A stretch of DNA of 64,000 nt from Amoebidium appalachense (taxonomy: Eukaryota > Ichthyosporea). The stretch's first letter is position 1; each line of letters begins with the position of its first letter. The stretch is from contig CAVNZM010000004.1 of assembly GCA_963693365.1 (NCBI GenBank), forward strand, positions 930,001 to 994,000. Reading direction: 5' to 3'. Both the position numbers and the translations under genes were made by a program. Below are positions 41,527 through 52,113 of this stretch, piece by piece. Under the pieces are notes generated by a model, which was not told the DNA's origin, made no database searches, and saw only the letters and a list, made by a program, of their open reading frames with translations.

Positions 41527-43231
41527 ATGGCTTCGCACGTTGACGAGAAGTACAAGGGCGGGCAGGCCGGCGACCATGGCGTGCTCAACGTGGACTCTGC
41601 CGTGGGCAAGGTGGCCAGCCTGCCACTGGACCGCACGCGGCCGGTCAAGACGTTTGTGATTGTGGTGGCCATCATGGCGGCCTTTGGCGGTCTTCTCTTT
41701 GGCTACGACATGGGCGGCTCCGGCGGCACGCTGGTCATGCCGTCCTTCCGCAAGCACTTTGGCTGGCCCCCAGCACACTGTTGCCCCGCCGGGCCCGTGC
41801 CCACCAGCGCCCTCGACTACTGCATGCGCTTTGGCTGCGCAGAGAACGAGGTGGACTGCATTGCTAACGGCACGGTGCACAATGGCAAGGTGCTGACGCA
41901 GTGTGTCGAGGACTCGTGGGAGTACAACCCGTCGTGGGTGGCCGACCAGCAGGGCTGGATCTCTTTCCTCTTCACCATCGGCTGCTTCTGCGGGGCGCTG
42001 ACCTCCGGCACGCAGACGGACTACCTGGGGCGCAAGAAGACGCTCATGCTCAACGACATCATCTTCATTGTGGGCGTGCTGATGCAGATGTTCCCCCCCA
42101 CCATGGGCGTCATGTACGCCGGCCGGTTCATTGGCGGCATTGCCATCGGCACGCTCAGCATGGCCGTGACCATGTACCAATCCGAGATGGCCCCTGAGCA
42201 CGTGCGCGGCGTGCTGGTGACCCTCCAGCAGCTGTGCATCACCTTCGGCATCCTGCTGGCCGCCGCAGCCAACGTCGGGCTCAAGCACTGGACGCCCGGC
42301 TGGCGGCTGTCGTACGGCGGCAACATCTTCTTTGCCATCACCATGGTGCTGGCCATGCTCCTGCTGCCCGAGTCCCCCCGCTGGCTGGTGCAGAAGGGCC
42401 GCTACGACGAGGCGCGCACGTGCCTGCAGCGGGTGCGGCACGGCGACGAGGTCGAGGCCGAGCTGGCAAACATCACGGCCAGCGTGGAGGCCGACGCGGC
42501 CATCGGCGAGGGCTCGTGGGCGGACGCCTTCAGCAGCCGCAACAACATGCGCTACCGCACAATGGTCGGGGCCCTGCTGCAGTTCTTCTAGCAGCTGACC
42601 GGCATCAACGCCATCATGTTCTTTGCCCCCGACATCTTTGCCACATTCTTCAGCGAGACAGGCGCGCTGTGGGCCAACCTTGCGCTGACCACGTTCAACT
42701 TCCTGGCCACATTCATCTGCATCTACCTGGTCGAGCGCAGTGGCCGCCTCACCCTGCTGGTCACCGGCGGCATCATGCAGTTTGTCGGCACGGCCGGCTG
42801 TGCGCTGATGGCGTCGCCGCTGTTTGACTACAAGACAAACGAGACCGTGGGCATCTTTGTGATTGTCTTTGCCGTCATCTTTGTGTGCCGCTTTGCCTAC
42901 AGCTGGGGCCCCGTGGTGTGGGTGCTGTGCTCCGAGATCTTCCCCCAGAATCTCCGCGGCAAGGGCATGAGCGTGTCGACGGCCACCAACTGGGCCATGG
43001 CCGCCGTGGTGGGTGGGCAAGGTCACGCCGTACCTGTACCGGCCCAGCTTGTTCAACCTGTGGGGCACGTTTGTGTTCTTCTCGTGCTTCATTGCCGCCA
43101 TGACCCTGTTTGTCTACACCTGTGTGCCCGAGACCGCCGGCATGGCCCTCGAGGACACCAACACCCTCTTCGAGGAGTTCAAGGTCGGCTTTGAGCGCAA
43201 GCCCACCTCTGTCAACCGCACAAAGGAGTAG
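41527..43231 (+). pseudogene. MFS sugar porter (SLC2-type), copy A, nonsense and frameshift
   Basis: Intronless, 1705 bp; an intact version would be 1701 bp (566 residues). Sugar-porter hallmarks in order: GGLLFGYDMGGSGG in helix 1, an extracellular loop with Cys pairs, YLGRKKT after helix 2, PESPRWL after helix 6, QLTGINAI in helix 7, YSWGPVVWVLCSEIFPQNLR in helix 10 and VPETAG after helix 12. Role: facilitated or proton-coupled hexose transport at the plasma membrane, by family. Lesions: codon 355 is TAG (42589-42591) where copy B has CAG, and a 4-bp duplication near 43,010-43,018 shifts the frame. Ends in TAG at 43231. GC-rich third positions, unlike the surrounding repeats, point to recent inactivation. 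Confidence 0.9.
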
Positions 43232-43283
43232 AATGCCTGCATATAGTAGGCATTTTGGGCAGATGGGTTTGATCAAGGCATTT

Positions 43284-43301
43284 GTAGCGCAAAAAGGCTA
43301 C
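43284..43301 (+). other. Hairpin GTAGC-GCAAAAAG-GCTAC downstream of copy A
   Basis: A 5-bp stem with an A-rich loop 53 bp after the stop codon; conserved after copy B (52,039-52,056) and present twice at 25,773-25,819. It could mark 3' processing; this is speculative. Confidence 0.4.
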
Positions 43302-43571
43302 AGCTAGTGCTTAAATCTAAGCACCATGGCACCTTCGAGCCCAAATAATTCACACGCATTTTCTACTTAGTGCGTTAGAAGTGGGACGCGTATTAGTAAT
43401 AATGAATTTCTAACCAGTCAATGGGCATGAAGAATGTAATATATGACGAAATAAGCAAAAGAAAAATGCAACTATTATCTAGCTGTTTGTAACAGTAATT
43501 TCACCAGTAAACTGGAATTTGCAACCCGGATATCCTTCTTTTTGGCATGGGCAACCCGGTTCAGTGGTATG

Positions 43572-43672
<101 letters not shown>

Positions 43673-43694
43673 CGTGTGCACATATGTATGAGTG

Positions 43695-44175
43695 TGTAAA
43701 CAACTGTACACATGAACTGTACATGTTTACTAAAGAATGTGATCTACTAGCACACGATTCGTGCTTTGTCATGAATATCACATAAATATTATGTCCGCAC
43801 CAATAGGACTCACTCTGACCTAAGAATTGAACCATATATGGTTCTTCAGCTGCATACCACATAAACGAAGTGAACCAATAAGAGGTTTGCATAAATAGGA
43901 CAAAGGTCTGACTGGCTCGGACCGCACCAGAATCACGAATGGCATGTTGCCACCCGCGCTGGCCGCGGATGAACCAATCCTGGGCCTTGATCCGAAACCT
44001 GGGGGCTATATAAGAAAGCCGTCCCAGTACGGGGATCACATCAGTGAAGTCTTGAGACAGACTGAGTCGGCCCATAGTAAAAGCAACCTGGCCGCGTGTG
44101 CCTTTCTACCCGTTCTCTGTCTTTATTTTGATTCAGTTGTACTCTGCCTTATCCTAACTAGTCCAACTGTTTACA
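43695..44175 (+). repeat. 5' LTR of family 2 with promoter elements
   Basis: Contains CCAATAAGAGG near 43885 and CCAATCCTGG near 43974, and a TATA box CTATATAAG at 44006-44014, a usual core-promoter layout; transcription should start about 25-35 bp downstream. Confidence 0.85.
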
Positions 44176-44193
44176 TTGGCGACCACGCAGTTC
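44176..44193 (+). other. Primer-binding site of the family 2 element
   Basis: TGGCGACCACGCAGTTC follows the LTR with one intervening base. It starts with the TGG that pairs with a tRNA CCA end; the tRNA was not identified. Confidence 0.6.
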
Positions 44194-44199
44194 AAGAAT

Positions 44200-44460
44200 C
44201 TCGAATCCTTCGAATCTCACATCTTTCAATCAGTTCAAGAATCTCACATCTTTCAATCAGCTCAAGAATCTCCCATGGCCGATCACAATCCTTATTACCC
44301 CGATGATAGGCACATCTTTCCTTGTCCGGCTTAGAATATATACACCGACAAGTTTGAAGTGGCCAGCCCACCTACACGGAAAGAATTGAAAGCATGTAAA
44401 ACTTCTTTTGCTACGACACATCAAAAATGTGAAGAAAAACGAATACACAACGAAACAACG
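44200..44460 (+). pseudogene. Gag-position ORF remnant in the family 2 element
   Basis: After two or three tandem copies of a 31-bp unit (CAAGAATCTCACATCTTTCA) an ATG at 44275 opens 20 codons, a TAG, then a further 49 codons rich in Lys, Thr and Asn ending at 44,481. Position suggests a gag relic; no motif survives. Confidence 0.35.
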
Positions 44461-46750
44461 AATACACGAACAAACGAATAAAGAATTGCTAACGAAGCAA
44501 TGAACCAACGAAAAACGAACCATCACGAATACGCAATGAAATAAAGAATTAACGACAAGCGAATGCATAGAGGAAATACGAAATGAATGCAACACAAAAC
44601 AAAACAAAGTAACGAAGTTATCAAACGACAAAAAACGAAAAACGAAAGCAAAATGAAATGGAAATACGAAAATGAAAGAACGAATGCACAACACTGCTTG
44701 GGTTGCAATGCACACAGCCCCCTCTATGTTACGAAGAAAAGAAAACCGTTGCCCTTGCGTGCATTGCGCTATTGCACACTGTCATCGTGTCCATGCCACC
44801 GCATGCACGTCCACACTCGCAAGCCAGATGCACGGCCACTTTCAGCACGAATGCATTTAAAGAAGAAGATAGTCGCTGTTCCTATAGCATTGAGGACATA
44901 AGATCTTATGAAAGTAGTGTTGCATGCATGCTTCGAATCCCTTGCTGTTGTCGAATACAGCATGCCCCATAGTTTAGCGCACAGGATGCACAACATGCGC
45001 ATGAATGTATGCTGGCATGCCTAAACACATTACGAACATATGCCTCATGTATGGCCCTTCCTGGTGCCATGCCCAAACGAATTTGCACTCTTGGTGCACA
45101 GAAGGCATGTTGTTAATAAAGTCGATGCAGAACTTTTGTTCGTGCATGTGAAAGACAAACGAAGGTGTGGGGTACGAATTTAATGGTACTTGCCAGTCTG
45201 TGGCAATACTGTAACATACGAATTACACTGTCAAGCCTTGCACTAGCTGCCGGCACACCCCCACCAGAACAAAAGAATGTGGTATGGGCACCGTTCCCTC
45301 ACAACCCCAGCATACAGTGTCAGTATTTTGGCTGGAAGCCTTTCAGTTTCGAATTACGAATACCCTCCTTCACTACTGAAGAAAGTGACGTGGAAGACGA
45401 ATACGAATACGAATGCAAGGTGTTGTTGACTAACACATCGGACCATCATGTGTATTTAGGCTTTGGTACGGAGATGACCATGTTATTCCCTTGCAATATG
45501 ATGACACTGTAACAATTTAGCACGTGCATACCCCACCAATGGGCACATGCGGGAGACAACCCCACAAGCTGCCTTATTGGGCACCTCTGCTAAAACGAAT
45601 ATTCTTCTCACGAAGGAACAGAAGAATGCCACGAACACGAACCACACACTCACCAGGCAGCTACTTACATCTAATGTATGTAAGAAGTAGGGTGTGTGAA
45701 CGGGGTAACTTCATGAACACCAACACGAAAGAAAGCACAGCACAAAGCAGTTCCACGAATACGAATGGTTTTGGTATTCCACACAACGAACAGAACCTAC
45801 AGTAGGGCCACCTACAAATGAAGCAGAGGATGGGGCACCATCCAGACCTGCACTGGAGGATATGAAAACACGAAGCGCGCTCACGAAGTTGCTTACAAAA
45901 GAAAGGGCGACTGCGACGACTTTTCTTTTTAGGCCAAGCCTCCAGAAGAATGTATTATGCCTGGAATCCCCCTGCTCAACGAAAATGGCTGGCAAATGGG
46001 ATACGAAAACTGCTCACGAATGGAAGCATGTGTTTTCTGAAGGAGGCTTGCTTTGCCTACCCTCTTCTTATGAATTATGAACCGGGCTTTTACTGGTTCT
46101 GACGGGTGATATATTTCTTTATGTCGCCCAACGAAGAACACTTGGGCATTTTTATTCATGTTTTTCCCAGCTCCGATGATGCAGAGTTAAAGCTGAAAGG
46201 AAAGAAGTGCTATTTGTTCATGAAAGAAGCGGCTTTTCCGGCCATGGTGACTCGCCTTACAGTCTTATGGTAGAACCGGGATAAGGAGCAGTGGCTAAGC
46301 CTTGAAGCTATCCACCACTACCTGAGCTACGAAGTGACCTAAGGCTCGAGTTATATTCATTATCGAATGTTTGGTATGATCATTCATCCACACAACCAAA
46401 TTACTCGCAATTGAAAACGAATCTGCGGGAGTATCCTAAAAAGGAAAAATTCCCAAAAAGGAAAATACTACTTCTACAGAAAAGCCAAGCACAGAGACGA
46501 AGGCTTAGCGAATTATTCGCACGCACACTCTGCAACAATCTTCGCCACGAAAATGAAATCACAGAAGAATGCTGCATGAATTTACGTTTTGGCAAATGAA
46601 GAAGTGCTCATAGACGTGCACAACTCTATTCAACCGTCCTTGCTCTGTTCTGCCCAGCAGCTCGGCGCACAAGAATTCTCGCTGAAGGTTGTTTATCGCC
46701 TCTCAGCCTGGTGGTTTGCTTGTCTAACGACACCACCAGGCTCCCGACAA
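44380..46750 (+). other. ACGAA-rich internal region of the family 2 element
   Basis: The pentamer ACGAA, often as ACGAAT or ACGAAA, recurs far above chance. Short frames occur, the longest 45165-45512 (115 codons, with an acidic EESDVEDEYEYE patch and a NTSDHHVYLGFG strand), and a broken one near 46,120-46,270. None is recognisable. The region could be a decayed coding sequence or structured filler of a LARD-type element. Confidence 0.6.
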
Positions 46751-46759
46751 GGGGGGGAG

Positions 46760-47240
46760 TGTAAACAACTGTACACATGAACTGTACATGTTTACTAAAG
46801 AATGTGATCTACTAGCACACGATTCGTGCTTTGTCATGAATATCACATAAATATTATGTCCGCACCAATAGGACTCACTCTGACCTAAGAATTGAACCAT
46901 ATATGGTTCTTCAGCTGCATACCACATAAACGAAGTGAACCAATAAGAGGTTTGCATAAATAGGACAAAGGTCTGACTGGCTCGGACCGCACCAGAATCA
47001 CGAATGGCATGTTGCCACCCGCGCTGGCCGCGGATGAACCAATCCTGGGCCTTGATCCGAAACCTGGGGGCTATATAAGAAAGCCGTCCCAGTACGGGGA
47101 TCACATCAGTGAAGTCTTGAGACAGACCGAGTCGGCCCATAGTAAAAGCAACCTGGCCGCGTGTGCCTTTCTACCCGTTCTCTGTCTTTATTTTGATTCA
47201 GTTGTACTCTGCCTTATCCTAACTAGTCCAACTGTTTACA
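46760..47240 (+). repeat. 3' LTR of family 2
   Basis: Matches 43695-44175 essentially base for base (one visible T/C difference in GACAGACTGAGTC). Preceded by the polypurine tract at 46749-46759. Confidence 0.9.
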
Positions 47241-47654
47241 GAGTGCTAAATCCCTACAAATCCTTCCGTTTACCATGGTGCAAGCCTACTGCCATGCTGC
47301 CCCTTGCATATTTATGTTTCCAATCTTCCTAGAACTATTCCGCCTCCCGAATCCCCTCCCCTCCTTCTCCCCCCTCCCCCTCCTCCTCCTCCTCCCCCCC
47401 TCCCCTCCTCACCTCTTCCCGTCCACCACCACCTCCCCCTTCTGAGAATTCCCCCCACCCCCACCCCACACACACACACACACAAAAAAAAGAAAGAAAG
47501 TTGTAACTGTGACAGTAACCCCATCTGCCTCATTATTCCTTGAAGTCGTTCTTTTCTTTTCCTCCCTGGCCCTTCCGAGTTCCGGGACCTTCTCAAACTG
47601 CCAGATATATATCATATTTGGCACTAAGATTTACCTACAGGGCTAAAAACCAAC

Positions 47655-47759
47655 ACACACACACACACACACACGTGCACGCACACGCACGCATACTCAC
47701 ACACACATGCACACGCACATACACGCACGCGCACGCGCACGCGCACGCGCGCGCGCGCG

Positions 47760-47835
<76 letters not shown>
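47655..47835 (+). repeat. (CA)n with a central (CG)n core
   Basis: CA and CACG repeats pass into alternating CG at about 47738-47768 and then pure CA to 47834. Alternating purine-pyrimidine of this kind favours Z-DNA. Confidence 0.95.
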
Positions 47836-47837
<2 letters not shown>

Positions 47838-48019
47838 GCACTAACAGCACCCAAACACAGAGGCACACACGCACCACACAAACAGGAGGAAGGTAGCGGG
47901 AAACGCACAGATACACACACATGCACCATCAGTGACACCCGCACAAAAGCATTTAAAGCAGAGATGCACTCAGACCTTTATCTTTTCCCTCTTCTTTTCC
48001 GAGCTTGCTTTCTTTGGTT

Positions 48020-48500
48020 TGCTTTAAAGGAGGTGAGGGGGAAGCCCCGGGGGGGGGAAGGGGGGGAGGGGGGGGGGGGAAGGGGGGGGGGGGGGGGGGA
48101 GGCAGGCAGAATCTAACATGGGAAATTTAATATGGCAGCATTGTGTGTGTCCGAAGTATTTTGGGGCAAGGCCTCAGGCTCTAAAAACGTCACACCACGG
48201 CTAGACTATGTTCCCAAGTGAGGCATTGAAAATATGTGGTTTTGTATCCGAGTGCAGGGGCCCATGGGATATCCTCCCCCCTGTACCTCCTGCCCCCCCT
48301 CCCTCCCCCCTCCCCCCGCCTCCCCTCCCCCCCTCCCCCGCCGGTTTCGCGCCTGGTTTCCTCCCCTTTTCTTTATATCCCCCCCCCCCCCCACCAACAC
48401 CACCACCAACCCCCAACCCCCTCCAACCCCATCCCCCCAGTCCCCTCCCCCCCCTCCCCCCCTTCCCCCCCGGAAAAAAAAAAAAAAAAAAAAAAGGAAG
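48020..48500. repeat. G runs, C runs and an A run
   Basis: G-rich 48040-48100, C-rich 48285-48475 and an A run at 48474-48495. Probably intronic to the EGF-like exons that follow. No exon is supported from 47,250 to 48,500. Confidence 0.8.
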
Positions 48501-48846
48501 CCTCCTTGGCCGTTTACCTTTCCCTTTGCCTCCTTCCCGGAATTTTTCCACCTTTGACCCTCCACGTTGGTTTGTGCCCCGTGTACTTGTACAAGCACTG
48601 GCTACCGTGTGTGTTTTGTGCGGCCCATTTGCCAAGCACAAGAAACTAACGCAAAAACACGTCCCAATGATTACCATATAAGGGGTGGGTTTGTGTGTAC
48701 GTGCTGGAGGGGGGTGGAGGGGAGGTGGAGGGTGGGGGGGAGGAGGCTACACCTGACAGGGAGGGATGTTACTTAGTTAGGAGTCACAAACCGGCAAAGA
48801 CTAAGGCAAACCTAATTAATTTTTGTGTCCATGGTATTATAGTCAG

Positions 48847-48930
48847 CTGGTGTTATGTGCCGAGGGTGCCATAGTGAATGGAAGGGCAACGTGTGCATGC
48901 AACAGTGGGTACACAGGCAACGGCAAGACT
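48847..48930 (+). CDS. EGF-like exon 1, stop at the last Cys position
   Basis: After a TCAG acceptor the frame reads CAEGAIVNGRATCACNSGYT followed by GNGKT, the typical second half of an EGF repeat (C-x-C-N-x-G-Y-x-G-N-G). The next codon is TGA where the family has Cys (TGC/TGT), and no canonical donor follows. Extracellular module of a surface or secreted protein. Either a nonsense mutation in a decaying gene or an unusual exon end. Confidence 0.5.
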
Positions 48931-49482
48931 TGAACAGGCACATACCCTACTCCCTTTCCTCCCCCTCCTCCCTCCGTTCCTCCTCCCCCCCCCCCCCCCT
49001 CCTCCCCCCCCCCCCCCACCACCACCTTTCCTTCTGATCTGAATTAGGTTTTGTGGTAGTTTTTAGGTTCATTTGCTTCGATGTTTGCCAAACCTCCAAG
49101 GCATGCTTCCCTCCTCTCTGCATCATTGTTTCAGGTCCCCCCTCCTCCCCCTCCCCCCAAAAAACAACCCCCCTCCCCTTCCCCCCCCCCCACCACCTCC
49201 CCGTCTGATCATGCTAATTCTTTATGTGTGCTTGGTTATCTGCATTGTGTTGTCGGTCGTGAATGTATACTCCATATTCCCGAGACACATTCTTACCATC
49301 CCCTCCTCCCCCCTCCCCCAAACACACACACACGCACGCACGCTCACACCCCAATCACCACTCCCCTCCCCCCTTTTTCCTCCCTTCCCCCCCCCCCCCC
49401 CCCCCCTCCGCCCCCGCCTTCCTCCCTCTACCACCTCCCCTCCCCCCTTTTCCTCCCTCTACCCCCCCCCCCCCCTCTCCAG

Positions 49483-49589
49483 ACGTGAACGAATGTGGCT
49501 ATGTGGAACTCATTGTTTGCAACTACAACCGCTCATCTGCGTCAAAAAAGGCTCGCATGTACATGTGCACGTGCAACACGGGCTTTTGA
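49483..49589 (+). CDS. Calcium-binding EGF-like exon, last exon or truncated
   Basis: A C/T-rich tract and CCAG acceptor at 49479-49482 lead into a phase-1 exon reading (G)AC GTG AAC GAA TGT, that is DVNEC, followed by Cys residues and MCTCNTGF, then TGA. DVNEC at the exon start with a phase-1 intron is the usual gene structure of calcium-binding EGF modules. One of the six usual Cys is not apparent. An upstream segment at 48,565-48,620 (CTCTSTGY) may be a further repeat. Confidence 0.55.
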
Positions 49590-49689
49590 TTGGCCAAGTT
49601 GCAGCCGCACGGAATGCGAAGAATGTCTGGTATTCAGAGCTCTGCTATTGTTCTTTAACCCGTGTGTTTAATTGTTGTCATGTGGCGCA

Positions 49690-50354
49690 AGTGGCAAGGA
49701 GGCGAGTAATGAAGATTTTGTAAAGTGCTGTTTTTAGCTTTCTTCGTCCAAAAAATGGGTTGATATGCAAAACAACAAACCCCTCCCCCCCCCTCCCCCC
49801 CCCCCCCTTCTCCCCCTCCGGGGGGGGGCGGGGGGGGGGGGGGGGGGGGGAGGACGGGAACGGTTGGGGGGGTTGGGGGGGCTGGCGGAGGCGGGGAAGG
49901 GATAAGACAGAGTAATAGCTGGCAGGAAAGGGAGGGTCCCCGGGGAGGGGAGGGGGGGGAGGGGAGGGGGTAACCCCGGGTGTCGAACTAACCAAGCAGG
50001 GGGGCACGACCACATGGTCAGGTTTAAAACGTTGGCTCAGACTAAGTGTGTGCTACCGTGTAACATTCATTGGTCTTGCCAGGGAGCACTCAGCAGACTT
50101 CTTCTCCCTCGCATCTTCACTAACAATATGAGGCCCGGCTACCGCCCTCCCCCTCATCCCCCCCCCCCCCTCCCGGCCTCCACCCCCTCCCCCCCCCCCC
50201 CCCCCGTAATTCCCCGCCCTCTTCCCCCCCCCCCCCCCCCCCCCTGCCTGGCATCCCTTCCCCATGCACACACGCACACCTGACACACACACGTACAGAG
50301 AAAGCACCCCTACCCCGATACCACCACATACATACACTGTACGCGTGCGCACGT

Positions 50355-50391
<37 letters not shown>

Positions 50392-50606
50392 CCCAGACCA
50401 AAACACGGTACACATAAACACACGCACACGGACGCACATGCGTGTGCGCACACACACGCGTGCGCGCGCACACACACACAACTACACACACACGGTACAC
50501 ACAAGCACACGCACATGCATGCACACATGCGCGCGCACACACACACACACACACGCGCGCGCGCGAGGGCGGTATACACAAACACACACACACACACACG
50601 TGCGCG

Positions 50607-50640
<34 letters not shown>

Positions 50641-50815
50641 CATACGCGCGCGTGCGGTACACACAAACACACACACACACACACACACCCCTCTGGTCCA
50701 TAACCACCACGTAAAAAAATTGTAAAAATTTCTCTAATACTCCATCTCTCATATATTCTCCTTGCAACCGAGGCTCACTCAATGATTCGTACGGGGGGAA
50801 GAGGTGTGTATATGA

Positions 50816-50849
<34 letters not shown>

Positions 50850-51080
50850 TTTCTTGCTTCCTTTTATTTCCCTCTTTCTTTTTTTTTTTGTGGTGGCGTG
50901 AGAGGGGGGGGGAGAGAGGGGGAGGCAGGGGGGAGGGGGAAGGGGGAATGAGGGAGAGGGGTTTGATGGATCAGTAGGTGCCCCTCCCCCCCCTCGCCAC
51001 CCCCCTCCCCCCTCCCCCTCCCCCCTCTCCCCCCCCCCCCTCCCCCCCCCTTCCCCCAAATAAAAAGGGGGAGAAAAAAA
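49690..51080. repeat. G/C runs and CA-repeat territory
   Basis: C and G runs at 49782-49810, 49817-49850, 50159-50245; CA and CACG repeats 50260-50690; (GT)n 50815-50842; G/A and C-rich 50900-51055. On the minus strand 50,693-50,785 gives an open frame ([20 protein letters not shown]) ending at a GTGTGTG donor, a possible exon without recognisable family. Confidence 0.75.
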
Positions 51081-51213
51081 CGGGAAAAAAAAAGCAAAAA
51101 AAAAAAAGCACTGCCAGCTCCGGAGAAATTGATTGCAGACCGAGGACACCCGGTGATTGTGAACGGGCCAGTAGCGAAGGAAGCTTCATTGGAGGGTGGC
51201 GGGGAGGGGGTGG

Positions 51214-51422
<209 letters not shown>

Positions 51423-52113
51423 GGCCACCATGCGTGGTGCAGTCCTAGTCCTATCCTTGTAAGCTTAGACGCCCTTTTTTGTTTCTTTGCTTTTTTGGGG
51501 GGGGGGTACGGGAGGTTGGGGGAGGTTGTTTCCTACACTTGGTTGCATGGTGCACGTGTACAAAGTGACGAGGGGCCACTTAGTCTAACCCCGCCACAGC
51601 GTGATTTGCTCAAGACTTGGCGCTCCGGCGTATAAATGCCCACAACTTGAAATCACACTGCATCACGCCGCACATGTGTGTCCCCACTGGGCATCCAACA
51701 CGTGGCACATGATATCCACATAAACCAAGAACTTAAACAGGGTTTGCATCGCGCTATTCTAGGCTATCATCATTGACACATTCAACGCATACAAACACAC
51801 CGTGCACGTAAAACCCAATGTGATTATCGAAAATGGGTTCCAAATACAGTAAATGATTTATTGGTTAAAGAGCTGTTACAAACAGCTTGCAAATAATTAA
51901 TCGATTCGGCTGCAGGGAAGTTCTCATTATCTAACGAAGTTCATACTACAGTACATATACACACTTGTTCTGCCGTCATCCACTAGTGTAAGAGATGTAA
52001 ATCTTTTGTTTCATGGTACCTAAAAGTCAGCACTAACTGTAGCCTTTTTGCGCTACCAATGTCGTGCTCAAAATAACTTGTCCTGAGTTGCCTACTGTCT
52101 ACATACAGGCATT

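Larger units (their letters stand above)
43695..47240 (+). mobile_element. Complete non-autonomous LTR retrotransposon (family 2), 3546 bp
   Basis: Two 481-bp direct LTRs (43695-44175 and 46760-47240) that differ at about one visible base, both TGTAAACA...TGTTTACA. The target duplication GAGTG is exact (43690-43694 and 47241-47245). A primer-binding site candidate TGGCGACCACGCAGTTC begins 1 base after the 5' LTR, and a polypurine tract AAGGGGGGGAG immediately precedes the 3' LTR. The internal 2584 bp have no RT, integrase or protease and only broken ORFs, so mobilisation must have used another element's proteins. Near-identical LTRs indicate a recent insertion. Confidence 0.9.

Noticed and set aside
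42589-42591. TAG reassigned to glutamine
   Set aside because: CAG-to-TAG in copy A fits, but TAG also ends both porter copies, the LINE ORF and the type I membrane gene, and the TAG in copy B replaces Leu.
43695-44175. Part of the duplicated sugar-porter block
   Set aside because: The repeat at 46,760-47,240 is direct, has LTR termini and a 5-bp target duplication, and is independent of the inverted porter duplication.
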